Assembly (NCBI GenBank): GCA_024402455.1
Contig: JAKSTS010000060.1
Coordinates: 1-11,032, forward strand
Reading direction: 5' to 3'
Origin: Treponemataceae bacterium
Lineage (GTDB): Bacteria > Spirochaetota > Spirochaetia > Treponematales > Treponemataceae
DNA length: 11,032 nucleotides
Shown here: positions 1 to 6,179 of the stretch, one piece after another
Layout: each line of letters opens with the position of its first letter
Numbering within the stretch: the stretch's first letter is position 1
Position numbers and translations under genes: made by a program
The notes under the pieces: model-generated
What the model was told of the DNA's origin: nothing
The model's input: only the letters and a program-made list of their open reading frames with translations
The model's database searches: none

Positions 1-422
1 TTTTTGTAAATCTTGGCACAAATGATGCAAATGCTTTTAATACGCCGCCGTGGAAAGAAAATGAAAATGCACCTGAATATAAAATGCACAAAAATCCAGA
101 CGGAACATTTTTGAAAGAAGATGCAATGAAAATTGCAGAAGGCATAAAACAGTTTTTAAAAATGATTCGAAAACATAACCCTGAATCAAGAATCTGCTGG
201 ATTTGGGGAATGCTTGAACTGCCGGAACTTTCTGAATACATTAAAAAAGGTGTTTCAATGTATGTTGCAGAATCTGGTGATAAAAAAGTTGATACAATGA
301 TTTTGCCTTCGATGAGTCTTGAAAAAGAAGATGATGATAAAGGTGCGCGTTTTCATCCAGGTCCATTGACTCATAAAAACGCTGCAAAAAAAATCATTGA
401 ATATTGCAGAAGTGCAGGATAA
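1..422 (+). CDS. SGNH/GDSL-family esterase, CE2-like, C-terminal part (5' truncated)
   Basis: The reading frame is already open at base 3 and ends with TAA at 420-422, so about 140 C-terminal residues are present and the start lies before the window. The visible part opens with VNLGTND, which fits the conserved Gly/Asn block of SGNH hydrolases (oxyanion hole region). Near the end HPGPLTHKNAAKKI (bases about 354-395) fits the catalytic-His block, in the position where CE2 acetyl esterases have a similar HP...TH motif. Family knowledge suggests removal of O-acetyl groups from polysaccharides such as xylan or glucomannan. The nucleophile Ser block and any signal peptide lie outside the window, so location and substrate cannot be judged. 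The next gene starts 31 bp later on the same strand. Assignment to SGNH is fairly safe; CE2 is a guess from motif style. Confidence 0.7.
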   Translation, partial: FVNLGTNDANAFNTPPWKENENAPEYKMHKNPDGTFLKEDAMKIAEGIKQFLKMIRKHNPESRICWIWGMLELPELSEYIKKGVSMYVAESGDKKVDTMILPSMSLEKEDDDKGARFHPGPLTHKNAAKKIIEYCRSAG

Positions 423-453
423 TCTTTTGTGTTTGTTAAAGTTTGTGTATTAA

Positions 454-1746
454 ATGAAAAGAACCGGACATGCTGATTTGCCGCTGCATACTGGAACTGT
501 TCCACGCTGGCTTGCAGACCGTATGCGCGACCTTGGCACATTAATAGTAGAATCTCTCGTTTTGAATTTTGGCAAAGATGAAGTGCTTCGCCGTTTAAGC
601 GACCCGTTGTGGTTTCAGTCTTTTGGTGCTGTTCTTGGTATGGACTGGCATTCTTCGGGCATAACCACAAGCGTTATGTATGCGCTGAAGCGCGGGCTTA
701 ATCCTCGTGCGCACGAACTTGGCATTTGTGTCTGCGGCGGCAGGGGAGTGTATTCGCGCAAAACACCAGAAGAACTGCTTTATTTAAGCGATGCAACAGG
801 TTTAGACGGCGAAAATCTTGTAAAATCGAGCAGACTGTGTGCAAAAGTTGACAACACGGCTGTAATTGATGGTTTTCAGCTTTATCAGCATAATTTTATC
901 GTTACAAATAACGGAAACTGGGCTGTAGTGCAGCAGGGCATGAATGCAGAAACAAAAACTGCACGCAGATATCACTGGTGTTCGCTTGATTTGAATTCTT
1001 TTGTTGAAAATCCGCATGCAGGCGTTGTTGGTGAAAATTCCGGTGACATTTTGAACCTTACTGCAAGTAATGCTTCGGCAACGCGGTCTGGCATTTTGAC
1101 TCTTGCAAACGAAGAACCTCAGCGCATCATTGCAGAATCTGCAAAAATTTTTGCAGACAGACATATACAGGAAGCCGCGTTAAACGGTCAGCTTGATTTG
1201 TTCAGCAATGATGAAGCTTCGCTGGTTCAAACTGCTCAGTTTGAAAAGTCTCTGGTTTCTGAAAATTACAAAACATTGGCTATGCCTCATCGTCATCACC
1301 TTGAAAGTTCTGATGTTGATCTTTCAAGGCTTGGCGCCGTGCTTGCAACAGCTTATGAAACAAAGCCAGACGATTTTGAAACGCTGCTTTTGACGCCGGG
1401 GCTTGGCCCGAGAACAGTGCAGTCACTTACGCTTGTAAGCGAAGTAATTTATGGAACTCCAAGCAGATTTTCAGATCCTGCTCGTTTTAGTTTTGCACAC
1501 GGAGGAAAAGACGGGCATCCTTTTCCTGTTCCGCTTAAGGTTTATGATGAAACAATACGTGTCCTTGGGGATTCAATTGAAAAATCTAAACTTGGCTATA
1601 ACGATAAATCTGAATGTTTGAAACGCCTGCATAATGCGGCACTTTCAATAGAAAAAAACTGTGCGCCGTCTGTTGATTTTGATGCAGCAATCAATCATGA
1701 ACGGATGAATTCTAAAGCGTGGGGCGGAAAAACTGTCAGAAGTTGA
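454..1746 (+). CDS. DUF763 family protein with helix-hairpin-helix motif
   Basis: A 430-residue protein recognised as DUF763, a family of bacteria and archaea with no established function. The N terminus (KRTGHADLPLHTGTVPRWL, residues 2-20) and the block around GMDWHSSGITTSVMYALKRG (62-81) are typical of the family. Residues about 311-325 (LLLTPGLGPRTVQSL) form a helix-hairpin-helix of the kind that binds DNA backbones, so a role in DNA metabolism is plausible but unproven. A small Cys/Gly patch (CVCGGRG) sits at 92-98. An in-frame TAA directly precedes the ATG, so this is the first possible start, although no good ribosome binding site is seen. It lies 31 bp after the esterase gene and may be co-transcribed with it. 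It converges on argF across a shared terminator. No membrane segment or signal peptide is visible. Confidence 0.85.
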   Translation: MKRTGHADLPLHTGTVPRWLADRMRDLGTLIVESLVLNFGKDEVLRRLSDPLWFQSFGAVLGMDWHSSGITTSVMYALKRGLNPRAHELGICVCGGRGVYSRKTPEELLYLSDATGLDGENLVKSSRLCAKVDNTAVIDGFQLYQHNFIVTNNGNWAVVQQGMNAETKTARRYHWCSLDLNSFVENPHAGVVGENSGDILNLTASNASATRSGILTLANEEPQRIIAESAKIFADRHIQEAALNGQLDLFSNDEASLVQTAQFEKSLVSENYKTLAMPHRHHLESSDVDLSRLGAVLATAYETKPDDFETLLLTPGLGPRTVQSLTLVSEVIYGTPSRFSDPARFSFAHGGKDGHPFPVPLKVYDETIRVLGDSIEKSKLGYNDKSECLKRLHNAALSIEKNCAPSVDFDAAINHERMNSKAWGGKTVRS

Positions 1747-1762
1747 CTTTAAAAACAAAAAA

Positions 1763-1803
1763 CAGGCCGATTTTTCAGTTTATAGAAAAATGACCTGCTT
1801 TTA
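1763..1803. terminator. Bidirectional intrinsic terminator between DUF763 gene and argF
   Basis: An inverted repeat (arms 1763-1776 and 1785-1797, loop of 8 nt, one mismatch and one bulge) has a T-rich tail on the + side (CTTTTATTCTT) and an A-rich run on the left, which reads as a U tract for the - strand. It lies between two convergent stop codons, so it can serve both genes. Confidence 0.7.
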
Positions 1804-1814
1804 TTCTTATAAAG

Positions 1815-2810
1815 CTAGCGTGGCTGCCAGCACAGTGTTGCAGCAATTACTGCTTTGATTGTGTGCATTCTGTTTTCTGCTTCGTCAAAAACGCATGACT
1901 GTTCAGATTCAAAAACTTCGTCTGTTACTTCCATTTCTGAAATATTGAATTTCTTTGAAATTTCCATGCCGATTTTGGTTTCAAGATTATGGAAAGAAGG
2001 CAAATCGTGCATAAAAATTGCAGACGGCTTGGCTTTTTTCATGATTGCTTTGTTTACCTGATAAGGTTTTAAATCTTTTATGCGTTCTGCCCAGACTTCG
2101 TCTGGTTCGCCCATAGAAACCCATACATCTGTGTAAATTATGTCTGCATCTTTTGTAGCTTCGTCAATGTTGCTTGTGTATGTTACGGAACCGCCGCTTT
2201 CTTTGCACCATTTGGCACATTCTTTCTGCAGTTCTTTTGAAGGAAAATATTTTTCCGGGGCACATGCAACAAAGTTTAGCCCGAGCTTTGCACACACAAT
2301 TGAAAGTGAATTGCCGATGTTGTAGCGTGCGTCGCCAAAATATACTAATTTTAATCCTTTGAGTTTGCCGAAGTGCTCTCTTATTGTAAGCATGTCTGCA
2401 AGCATTTGTGTCGGATGAAATTCATTTGTAAGTCCGTTCCAGACTGGAACGCCTGAATAGCGTGCAAGGTCTTCAACTATTGTCTGTTCAAAGCCGCGGT
2501 ATTCAATGCCTTCGTACATGCGGCCTAATACACGTGCCGTATCGGCAATGCTTTCTTTTTTGCCGATTTGAGAACCTTCTGCAAGATATGTCGTGCAGAT
2601 TCCAAGGTCATGTGCTGCAACTTCAAATGCACAGCGTGTGCGTGTGCTGGTTTTTTCAAAAATAAGGGCAATGTTTTTGCCGTGCAAAGTGTCTACTGGA
2701 ATGCCTTTTTTCTTTTTGTCTTTTAAATCAGCAGCCAAATCTAATAAATATATTATTTCTTCTGGTGAAAAATCTTTTAATGTTAAAAAATTTCTGTTTT
2801 TTAAGTTCAT
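1815..2810 (-). CDS. argF: Ornithine carbamoyltransferase
   Basis: A 331-residue protein of the usual length, transferring the carbamoyl group from carbamoyl phosphate to ornithine to give citrulline (or the reverse in arginine catabolism); cytosolic, normally a trimer. Visible motifs are the carbamoyl-phosphate loop STRTR (55-59), HPTQ (132-135) and the ornithine loop DVWVSMG (228-234). SMG separates it from aspartate and putrescine transcarbamylases. Two oddities: the catalytic HCLP motif reads HDLP (268-271), so the usual Cys is Asp269, and the GDARNN block reads GDARYN (159-164). The ATG at 2810-2808 is supported by AAGAGGTGA 6 nt upstream on the - strand. It stands alone, without arcA or arcC nearby, so anabolic (ArgF) versus catabolic (ArcB) use cannot be decided; the sequence style resembles the ArcB/ArgF mixed group. 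Confidence 0.95.
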   Translation of the reverse strand: MNLKNRNFLTLKDFSPEEIIYLLDLAADLKDKKKKGIPVDTLHGKNIALIFEKTSTRTRCAFEVAAHDLGICTTYLAEGSQIGKKESIADTARVLGRMYEGIEYRGFEQTIVEDLARYSGVPVWNGLTNEFHPTQMLADMLTIREHFGKLKGLKLVYFGDARYNIGNSLSIVCAKLGLNFVACAPEKYFPSKELQKECAKWCKESGGSVTYTSNIDEATKDADIIYTDVWVSMGEPDEVWAERIKDLKPYQVNKAIMKKAKPSAIFMHDLPSFHNLETKIGMEISKKFNISEMEVTDEVFESEQSCVFDEAENRMHTIKAVIAATLCWQPR

Positions 2811-2848
2811 ATGTCACCTCTTTATACCGAAATCTCTAAAACTAAAGT

Positions 2849-2921
2849 TTTGAAATGTTTTCTTCTATAAGAATAACTATGCTAACACATGATTTGAAAT
2901 TTGTCGAGTCTACATTTCAAA
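2849..2921. promoter_or_regulatory. Three copies of TTTGAAAT, candidate operator of argF
   Basis: TTTGAAAT occurs at 2849-2856 and 2893-2900, and inverted (ATTTCAAA) at 2914-2921. The last two form a perfect 8-bp inverted repeat with a 13-bp centre that contains the candidate argF -35 box; the first lies 44 bp away, near four helical turns. The half-site resembles ARG-box halves (TGAAT/ATTCA), but the spacing is not that of a classical ARG box. The binding protein is unknown. Confidence 0.35.
2879..2907 (-). promoter_or_regulatory. Candidate argF promoter
   Basis: Read on the - strand: TCGACA (2907-2902, 5 of 6 matches to the -35 consensus), a 17-nt spacer, then TAGCAT (2884-2879, 4 of 6 to the -10). 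This would give a leader of about 60 nt before argF. The -35 box sits in the spacer of an inverted repeat, which would suit repression. Confidence 0.4.
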
Positions 2922-2981
2922 GTGCTGCTTTAAAATATTGCCGAAAAAAACAGTTTTAGTGCTTCTTGTTAAAGTTTGCTA

Positions 2982-3010
2982 TTGCAGAAAAATCACTTTT
3001 TTTGTATCAT
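2982..3010 (+). promoter_or_regulatory. Candidate secG promoter
   Basis: TTGCAG (2982-2987, 3 of 6), 17-nt spacer, TATCAT (3005-3010, 5 of 6). The expected start would leave a leader of about 30 nt before the secG ATG. The -10 is good and the -35 weak. Confidence 0.45.
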
Positions 3011-3047
3011 AACGAGGATTTGTAATATTCAAAGTGGAGTATTTGAT

Positions 3048-3407
3048 ATGAGCGTTATTAGCATAATTCTTTTGGTTGTTTTCGTAATCATCTGTGTTTT
3101 AACAGTTGGCATTGTTCTTTTGCAGAATGATGAAAGCGATGGAATGGGAGGACTTTTTGGTGGTGCCGGTTCACAGGCATTTGGTTCTCGTTCCGCAAAT
3201 GTTCTTACAAAAACAACATACGTTCTCGTTGCATTGTTTTTCCTTACAAGTTTTGGTCTTGCTATTTTGAATAAATCTCCAGTAGCAGCTAATCTTGAAA
3301 TTCCTTCTGCTCCGGCACAGGAACAGAACGGTGAATGGTGGTCAGAACCTGCAGAAGCATCTGCTGAAACATCAGTTCAGACTATCGAACCTGCAGCTGC
3401 TGAATAA
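3048..3407 (+). CDS. secG: Preprotein translocase subunit SecG
   Basis: A 119-residue inner-membrane protein, the small non-essential partner of SecY and SecE in the protein export channel. It has the family layout: a first membrane helix (about residues 4-25), then LLQ and a Gly-rich cytoplasmic loop (GMGGLFGGAGSQAFGSRSAN, about 33-52), then a second helix (about 58-76). A tail of some 40 residues rich in Ala, Glu and Pro follows, longer than in E. coli SecG and without recognisable motif. The ATG at 3048 was chosen because TGGAG lies 8 nt before it and the product then starts directly at the first helix; a TTG further upstream (2976) would add 24 unrelated residues and overlap the candidate promoter. 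It is monocistronic: its own promoter candidate lies upstream and a strong terminator starts 15 bp after the stop. Confidence 0.92.
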   Translation: MSVISIILLVVFVIICVLTVGIVLLQNDESDGMGGLFGGAGSQAFGSRSANVLTKTTYVLVALFFLTSFGLAILNKSPVAANLEIPSAPAQEQNGEWWSEPAEASAETSVQTIEPAAAE

Positions 3408-3422
3408 GTCTGCTGTCTGAAA

Positions 3423-3466
3423 ATAAGTCGTAAAATCAACATGGTTTTACGACTTATGTTTTTTTT
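3423..3466 (+). terminator. secG intrinsic terminator
   Basis: Perfect 13-bp inverted repeat ATAAGTCGTAAAA / TTTTACGACTTAT (3423-3435 and 3445-3457), loop of 9 nt, followed after one G by eight T. The repeat is symmetrical enough for reverse use, but the flank lacks a long A run on the left. Confidence 0.93.
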
Positions 3467-3697
3467 AGGCTGTTCAATCGTTTGTGGTGCATTTTATATG
3501 TATTTGGTGTGCCGTAAAACGAGTTGTTCTGCTGCTGTTTTTGGCAGTGTAATAAATCTATTAAACAGTTTTGTGTTTTTTGCTGCAGATTAATGTTGTT
3601 TTTTTATTCAATATTTTCTGTTGATAAAAACATGAATTTTTATTTGTTTTGCTTTTCTTAAAAAGATTCTGTCTAAATAAATGAAAATTCGAAGTTG
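3467..3697. other. Gene-free stretch after secG, with one large hairpin
   Basis: No convincing ORF on either strand. The one structure seen is a two-part hairpin: outer arms 3475-3483 (CAATCGTTT) and 3517-3526 (AAACGAGTTG, one bulged A), inner arms 3486-3491 (GGTGCA) and 3508-3513 (TGTGCC, with two G-T pairs). It lies directly after the secG terminator and has no U tract of its own. The rest (3530-3690) is A/T-rich with T runs and shows nothing recognisable. Confidence 0.4.
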
Positions 3698-3792
3698 TTT
3701 CCATTTTTATTATCATAAAGTATAAAAAAGTAAATTTCGAAGCGGCTTTTCCGTTTTTATTCGTGCGGAGGGTTTTATGCCTGTTTTCGAAG
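3685..3792 (+). repeat. Three TTCGAAG boxes, two within a longer imperfect direct repeat
   Basis: TTCGAAG occurs at 3688-3694, 3736-3742 and 3786-3792, spaced 48 and 50 bp. The first two extend into a shared pattern of about 27 bp (AAATT-TCGAAG, a few variable bases, then TTTCC and TTTTTATT). The copies flank the candidate promoter, as operator sites often do. Each contains the palindrome TTCGAA. Confidence 0.4.
3698..3726 (+). promoter_or_regulatory. Candidate promoter of the EIIA gene
   Basis: TTTCCA (3698-3703, 4 of 6), 17-nt spacer, TATAAA (3721-3726, 5 of 6). A start near 3733 would give a leader of about 150 nt containing the 9-codon ORF and a small hairpin. TTCGAAG boxes lie just upstream and downstream of it. 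Confidence 0.4.
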
Positions 3793-3806
3793 AAAACAAA
3801 TGTTAA
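3777..3806 (+). CDS. Candidate 9-codon leader ORF before the EIIA gene
   Basis: ATG at 3777 follows a full GGAGGG ribosome binding site (3767-3772) at ideal distance, the strongest in this part of the window, yet the frame ends after nine codons (MPVFEENKC) at TAA 3804-3806. The same frame then stays open for 25 codons up to the EIIA start at 3882. A perfect 6-bp hairpin (GTTTTC/GAAAAC, 3783-3797) lies inside the ORF, and an 8-bp hairpin with one mismatch (3832-3839 / 3846-3853) lies between it and the EIIA start. It may be a regulatory leader or the relic of a longer N terminus. The codons show no amino-acid run typical of attenuation peptides. Confidence 0.35.
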   Translation: MPVFEENKC

Positions 3807-3881
3807 ATCCGGCTGAACCACTTATTAAGAACTGCATGCCTTGTTGCTTGCAGCGAGGCTGTTGATTTTGTTGGGGTAAAT

Positions 3882-4352
3882 ATGATATTAGGCGAAGTTT
3901 TTTCACCGGAAACAATGTGTGTTGAACTTGAAAGCGAAGACAAAGAAGAAGTTCTTGCAGAGCTTGTTGAGATTTTCGTAAGAAATAATCCTGGCGTGGA
4001 CCGTTCTCAGATAATGACAACAGTTCTCGAACGTGAAGAAAAAATGTCTACAGGTTTTTTGCGCAATGGTGCTGATCCTCATGGCAGGGCTTCTTGCATT
4101 GACGGAATTCATGGCGTTATCGGCATTTCGCATAAAGGAATTGATTTTGATTCTTTGGATGGAGAACCGACGTATCTGTTTTTCCTTTTGATTTCTTCTC
4201 TTGGTGAAAGTGAGCTTCATCTGCGTGTATTGAAACGCCTTTCTGAACTTCTGGAAGGTGCTGATTTTTATGCAGATTTGCTGCAGCAGAAATCGCCTGA
4301 AAATATGTACAAAGTGCTCTGTCATTACGAAGATGTGCTTGTTTCAATTTAA
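3882..4352 (+). CDS. ptsN: PTS EIIA domain protein (nitrogen-PTS/fructose EIIA type)
   Basis: A 156-residue single-domain EIIA of the PtsN/fructose type, cytosolic; it accepts phosphate from HPr on a His and in the PtsN branch acts as a regulator and not in sugar uptake. The N terminus (MILGEVFSPE) matches the usual start of the family and fixes the ATG at 3882, with GGGG 5 nt upstream as a modest ribosome binding site. The phosphorylation site is His67 in PHGR, followed by the typical GIDFDSLDGEP (86-96) and a leucine-rich helix. The loop before the His is unusual: STGFLRNGADPHGR where most members have STGIGNGxAIPHGR, with the same length. No EIIB or EIIC is nearby, which suits a regulatory PTS as known in treponemes. 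The symbol denotes the family; the true partner is unknown. Confidence 0.8.
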   Translation: MILGEVFSPETMCVELESEDKEEVLAELVEIFVRNNPGVDRSQIMTTVLEREEKMSTGFLRNGADPHGRASCIDGIHGVIGISHKGIDFDSLDGEPTYLFFLLISSLGESELHLRVLKRLSELLEGADFYADLLQQKSPENMYKVLCHYEDVLVSI

Positions 4353-4488
4353 TATTTATAGTTATCTAAAAAAATAGAATTTACATAAAAATTAAATTGT
4401 TATTTTGTAATGTTTTAGAATATTAAAGTTTTAAAACTGTTTTTAAATTGCCGGATTTTGAAACGTTTCTTGCTTCTTTATTGCATGG
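4353..4488 (+). other. A/T-rich stretch between EIIA stop and distal terminator
   Basis: 136 bp with no ORF of note. It contains the 12-bp palindrome AGTTTTAAAACT (4429-4440 region) and GAAACGTTTC (about 4460-4470). It may be the EIIA 3' untranslated region or hold a short RNA that ends at the terminator; no clear promoter was found. Confidence 0.3.
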
Positions 4489-4527
4489 AAACTGCGGTTT
4501 TAATAAAATGAACCGCAGTTTTTTTTT
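4489..4527 (+). terminator. Intrinsic terminator upstream of the V-ATPase operon
   Basis: Perfect 11-bp stem AAACTGCGGTT / AACCGCAGTTT (4489-4499 and 4511-4521), loop of 11 nt, with a run of nine T (4519-4527). It ends transcription from the EIIA side before the V-ATPase promoter region. Confidence 0.92.
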
Positions 4528-4582
4528 GTCCCTGCAGATGTTCTGGTGTAAATTTTATCTGTTTATTTTTAATTTTACGATA

Positions 4583-4611
4583 TTTACAAATAAAAAGCTT
4601 GCTTTTATTGT
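4583..4611 (+). promoter_or_regulatory. Candidate V-ATPase operon promoter
   Basis: TTTACA (4583-4588, 5 of 6), 17-nt spacer, TATTGT (4606-4611, 4 of 6). It lies between the terminator and the first V-ATPase gene and would give a leader of about 30 nt. Other A/T-rich hexamers nearby could serve, so the exact box is uncertain, while a promoter in this gap is very likely. Confidence 0.4.
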
Positions 4612-4647
4612 GTTTTGGTTTTAAATTTATATGTATAGGATAATGTG

Positions 4648-4950
4648 ATGGATCAAAATGTAATAGAGCATTTGTTTGAAATTGAACGTGAAGCTACAGG
4701 CCTTTTGGCTGATGCTCAGATTGAATATGATAAACGACTTGAAGAGTCTCGTGCTGCTGCTGATAAAACTTTCAAAGAGTCATATGAAAAAATCATAAAC
4801 GAAAATGAATCTTTGCAGGAAAAGCTGTTTCAAGAGTACAAAGAAAATCATGCAAAAGAATTTGATGCTTTTTGCGATGAAGTAAAAAGCTGGCCGCAAA
4901 ACAAAAGCGCTTTTAATGAGCTGCTTGAAAAACTGCTTTTTAAGGCTTGA
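4648..4950 (+). CDS. V-type ATPase G/H-like stalk subunit (small coiled coil)
   Basis: A 100-residue, highly charged protein predicted to be almost wholly helical: Glu, Lys and Ala dominate, with heptad-like spacing from about residue 8 to 65 (AQIEYDKRLEESRAAADKTF and onward), and no Pro before residue 83. Bacterial V-ATPases have such a short protein (G of Thermus, F in Enterococcus naming, often annotated H) that pairs with subunit E to form the peripheral stalk holding the head to subunit I. First place in the operon supports this. The ATG at 4648 is preferred over the GTG at 4645 because AGGA (4637-4640) is then 7 nt away. Its TGA overlaps the ribosome binding site of subunit C. Identity rests on position and composition rather than on a conserved motif. 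Confidence 0.7.
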   Translation: MDQNVIEHLFEIEREATGLLADAQIEYDKRLEESRAAADKTFKESYEKIINENESLQEKLFQEYKENHAKEFDAFCDEVKSWPQNKSAFNELLEKLLFKA

Positions 4951-4961
4951 GGTCTGGCTTT

Positions 4962-5975
4962 ATGGTGAATTCTTCTGGCTCTGTTGAATATGTTTATGCA
5001 AAAACAAGCGGAATGCTTGCAAAAGCATTTGTCGGCGCACGTGCAAACAGATTGTTCCAGGCAAAAAATCTCGCAGATTTGTGGCATATTGTTTTTAACA
5101 CTTCTGCTCCGGCAAAACCAGAAACATATCTTGCAAAAGCAATTGAAAAAGAAGCAGAAGACCGTTTTATAAAAGAATATGTTTCATTGATGGATTCTTT
5201 CGGCAAGCCTGAACCAGTTGCTTTGCAGCTTTTGCATTCTTTTGATTTTGCCAATATAAAGAAAATAAATTTTGCACTAAGAACCGGCGAAAAAAAACTG
5301 CCGGATATTACTGATATTGGTAGTTTCAGTCAGATAAATTACAGGGCATGGCCAAAACTTTCAAAAATGACGGCCGGTGGAAAATTCGATTGGTTTTCGA
5401 GTGTTGTTGAAGCAAAAGACGTAAAATTTTTTGAACATAAGCTTGATGCTCAGTATGTTGCCGAATTGTGGCAGGCTGTGCAGAAAACAAAAGGTGAAGC
5501 AAGAGAGTCAATTGAAGAACTTATAAAAGAGCAGTTGATTTTTAATAATATCATCTGGGCTTTAAGGCTTCGCCTTTATTATGATATGCCTGCTGATGAA
5601 ATTATAGATTATCTTGCAGGTTCCGGTTCTAAACCTGTAAAAGATGATATTTTAATTAAACCTGTTGTAAAAATTCTGAATAAATCTCTGGATATTTATT
5701 CGGAATGGTCTTCGTGGACTTATGCCGATTTGCTGAATCCGGCTGATGATACTGCAACATGGGTAATTGATCCAAGATATCTGCAGCGGGCTGCAAATAA
5801 CCGCGTACATAAAATGGCTTTGCGCATGTTCCACAGGTTTCCATGTTCCGGTGCATGTCTTGTGCCGTGGTTTATGATCCGGCAGCTTGAGCTTGATTAT
5901 ATTTGTACTGCAACTGAAGGTCTGCGACTTGATGTTGATACGGAAGAAACAAAGGAATTTGCCGGTATCAGTTAA
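4962..5975 (+). CDS. V-type ATPase subunit C (AC39/d-like)
   Basis: A 337-residue soluble protein of normal family length that sits on the rotating K ring like a funnel and receives the central stalk (D and F). The N terminus (VEYVYAKTSGMLAKAFVGAR, about 9-28) and the following LFQAKNLADLWHIVF match the helical repeat pattern of AC39 proteins, where YAY/YVYAK and a small helix bundle recur three times. Later helices (for example NIIWALRLRLYYD, about 199-211) correspond to the NxxxxLRxR..Y segment typical of the family. No membrane span is seen. ATG 4962 is chosen because GAGG (4949-4952) lies 9 nt before it; a TTG at 4947 would overlap the previous stop and has no well-spaced site. The 204-nt spacer after it is long for this operon. 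Confidence 0.85.
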   Translation: MVNSSGSVEYVYAKTSGMLAKAFVGARANRLFQAKNLADLWHIVFNTSAPAKPETYLAKAIEKEAEDRFIKEYVSLMDSFGKPEPVALQLLHSFDFANIKKINFALRTGEKKLPDITDIGSFSQINYRAWPKLSKMTAGGKFDWFSSVVEAKDVKFFEHKLDAQYVAELWQAVQKTKGEARESIEELIKEQLIFNNIIWALRLRLYYDMPADEIIDYLAGSGSKPVKDDILIKPVVKILNKSLDIYSEWSSWTYADLLNPADDTATWVIDPRYLQRAANNRVHKMALRMFHRFPCSGACLVPWFMIRQLELDYICTATEGLRLDVDTEETKEFAGIS

Positions 5976-6004
5976 ATAATATATGGGAACTTCTTTGACA
6001 TTAA

Positions 6005-6034
6005 TTGATGTAAAAGATGTTCAGTTTTTATAAA
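6005..6034 (+). promoter_or_regulatory. Candidate internal promoter before subunit I
   Basis: TTGATG (6005-6010, 4 of 6), 18-nt spacer, TATAAA (6029-6034, 5 of 6). A perfect TTGACA lies at 5995-6000 but has no -10 at normal distance. The boxes sit just before the three hairpins of this spacer. Confidence 0.3.
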
Positions 6035-6044
6035 AGTGAAGCTG

Positions 6045-6107
6045 CAGGATAAATTATCCTGAAAAAGCGCGGCATATAAATGCCTGAAAATCTGTTGATG
6101 TTTTCAG
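6045..6107 (+). other. Three consecutive hairpins in the C-I spacer
   Basis: Hairpin 1: CAGGATA/TATCCTG (6045-6051, 6055-6061). Hairpin 2: GGCAT/ATGCC (6071-6075, 6080-6084). Hairpin 3: CTGAAAA/TTTTCAG (6084-6090, 6101-6107). All arms are perfect. None is followed by a T run, so they look like RNA stability or processing elements and not terminators. Confidence 0.45.
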
Positions 6108-6179
6108 ATTCTGTATGACGGCTTTTAATCAGTTTCATGAAATTGATGAAAAGTTTCTGTTTTTGATGGGAGAATGTTT

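Noticed and set aside
2976..3047. Longer SecG starting at TTG 2976
   Set aside because: The extra 24 residues are not SecG-like, contain the candidate promoter, and the ATG at 3048 has a proper ribosome binding site.
3561..3821. 86-residue - strand ORF in the gap before the EIIA gene
   Set aside because: Composed mostly of Lys, Asn, Thr and Phe from A/T-rich DNA, no recognisable motif and no clear ribosome binding site; it also runs across the EIIA promoter and leader.
5995..6000. Perfect TTGACA as the -35 box of a promoter before subunit I
   Set aside because: No acceptable -10 hexamer lies 16-18 nt downstream; the TTGATG/TATAAA pair slightly later fits better.
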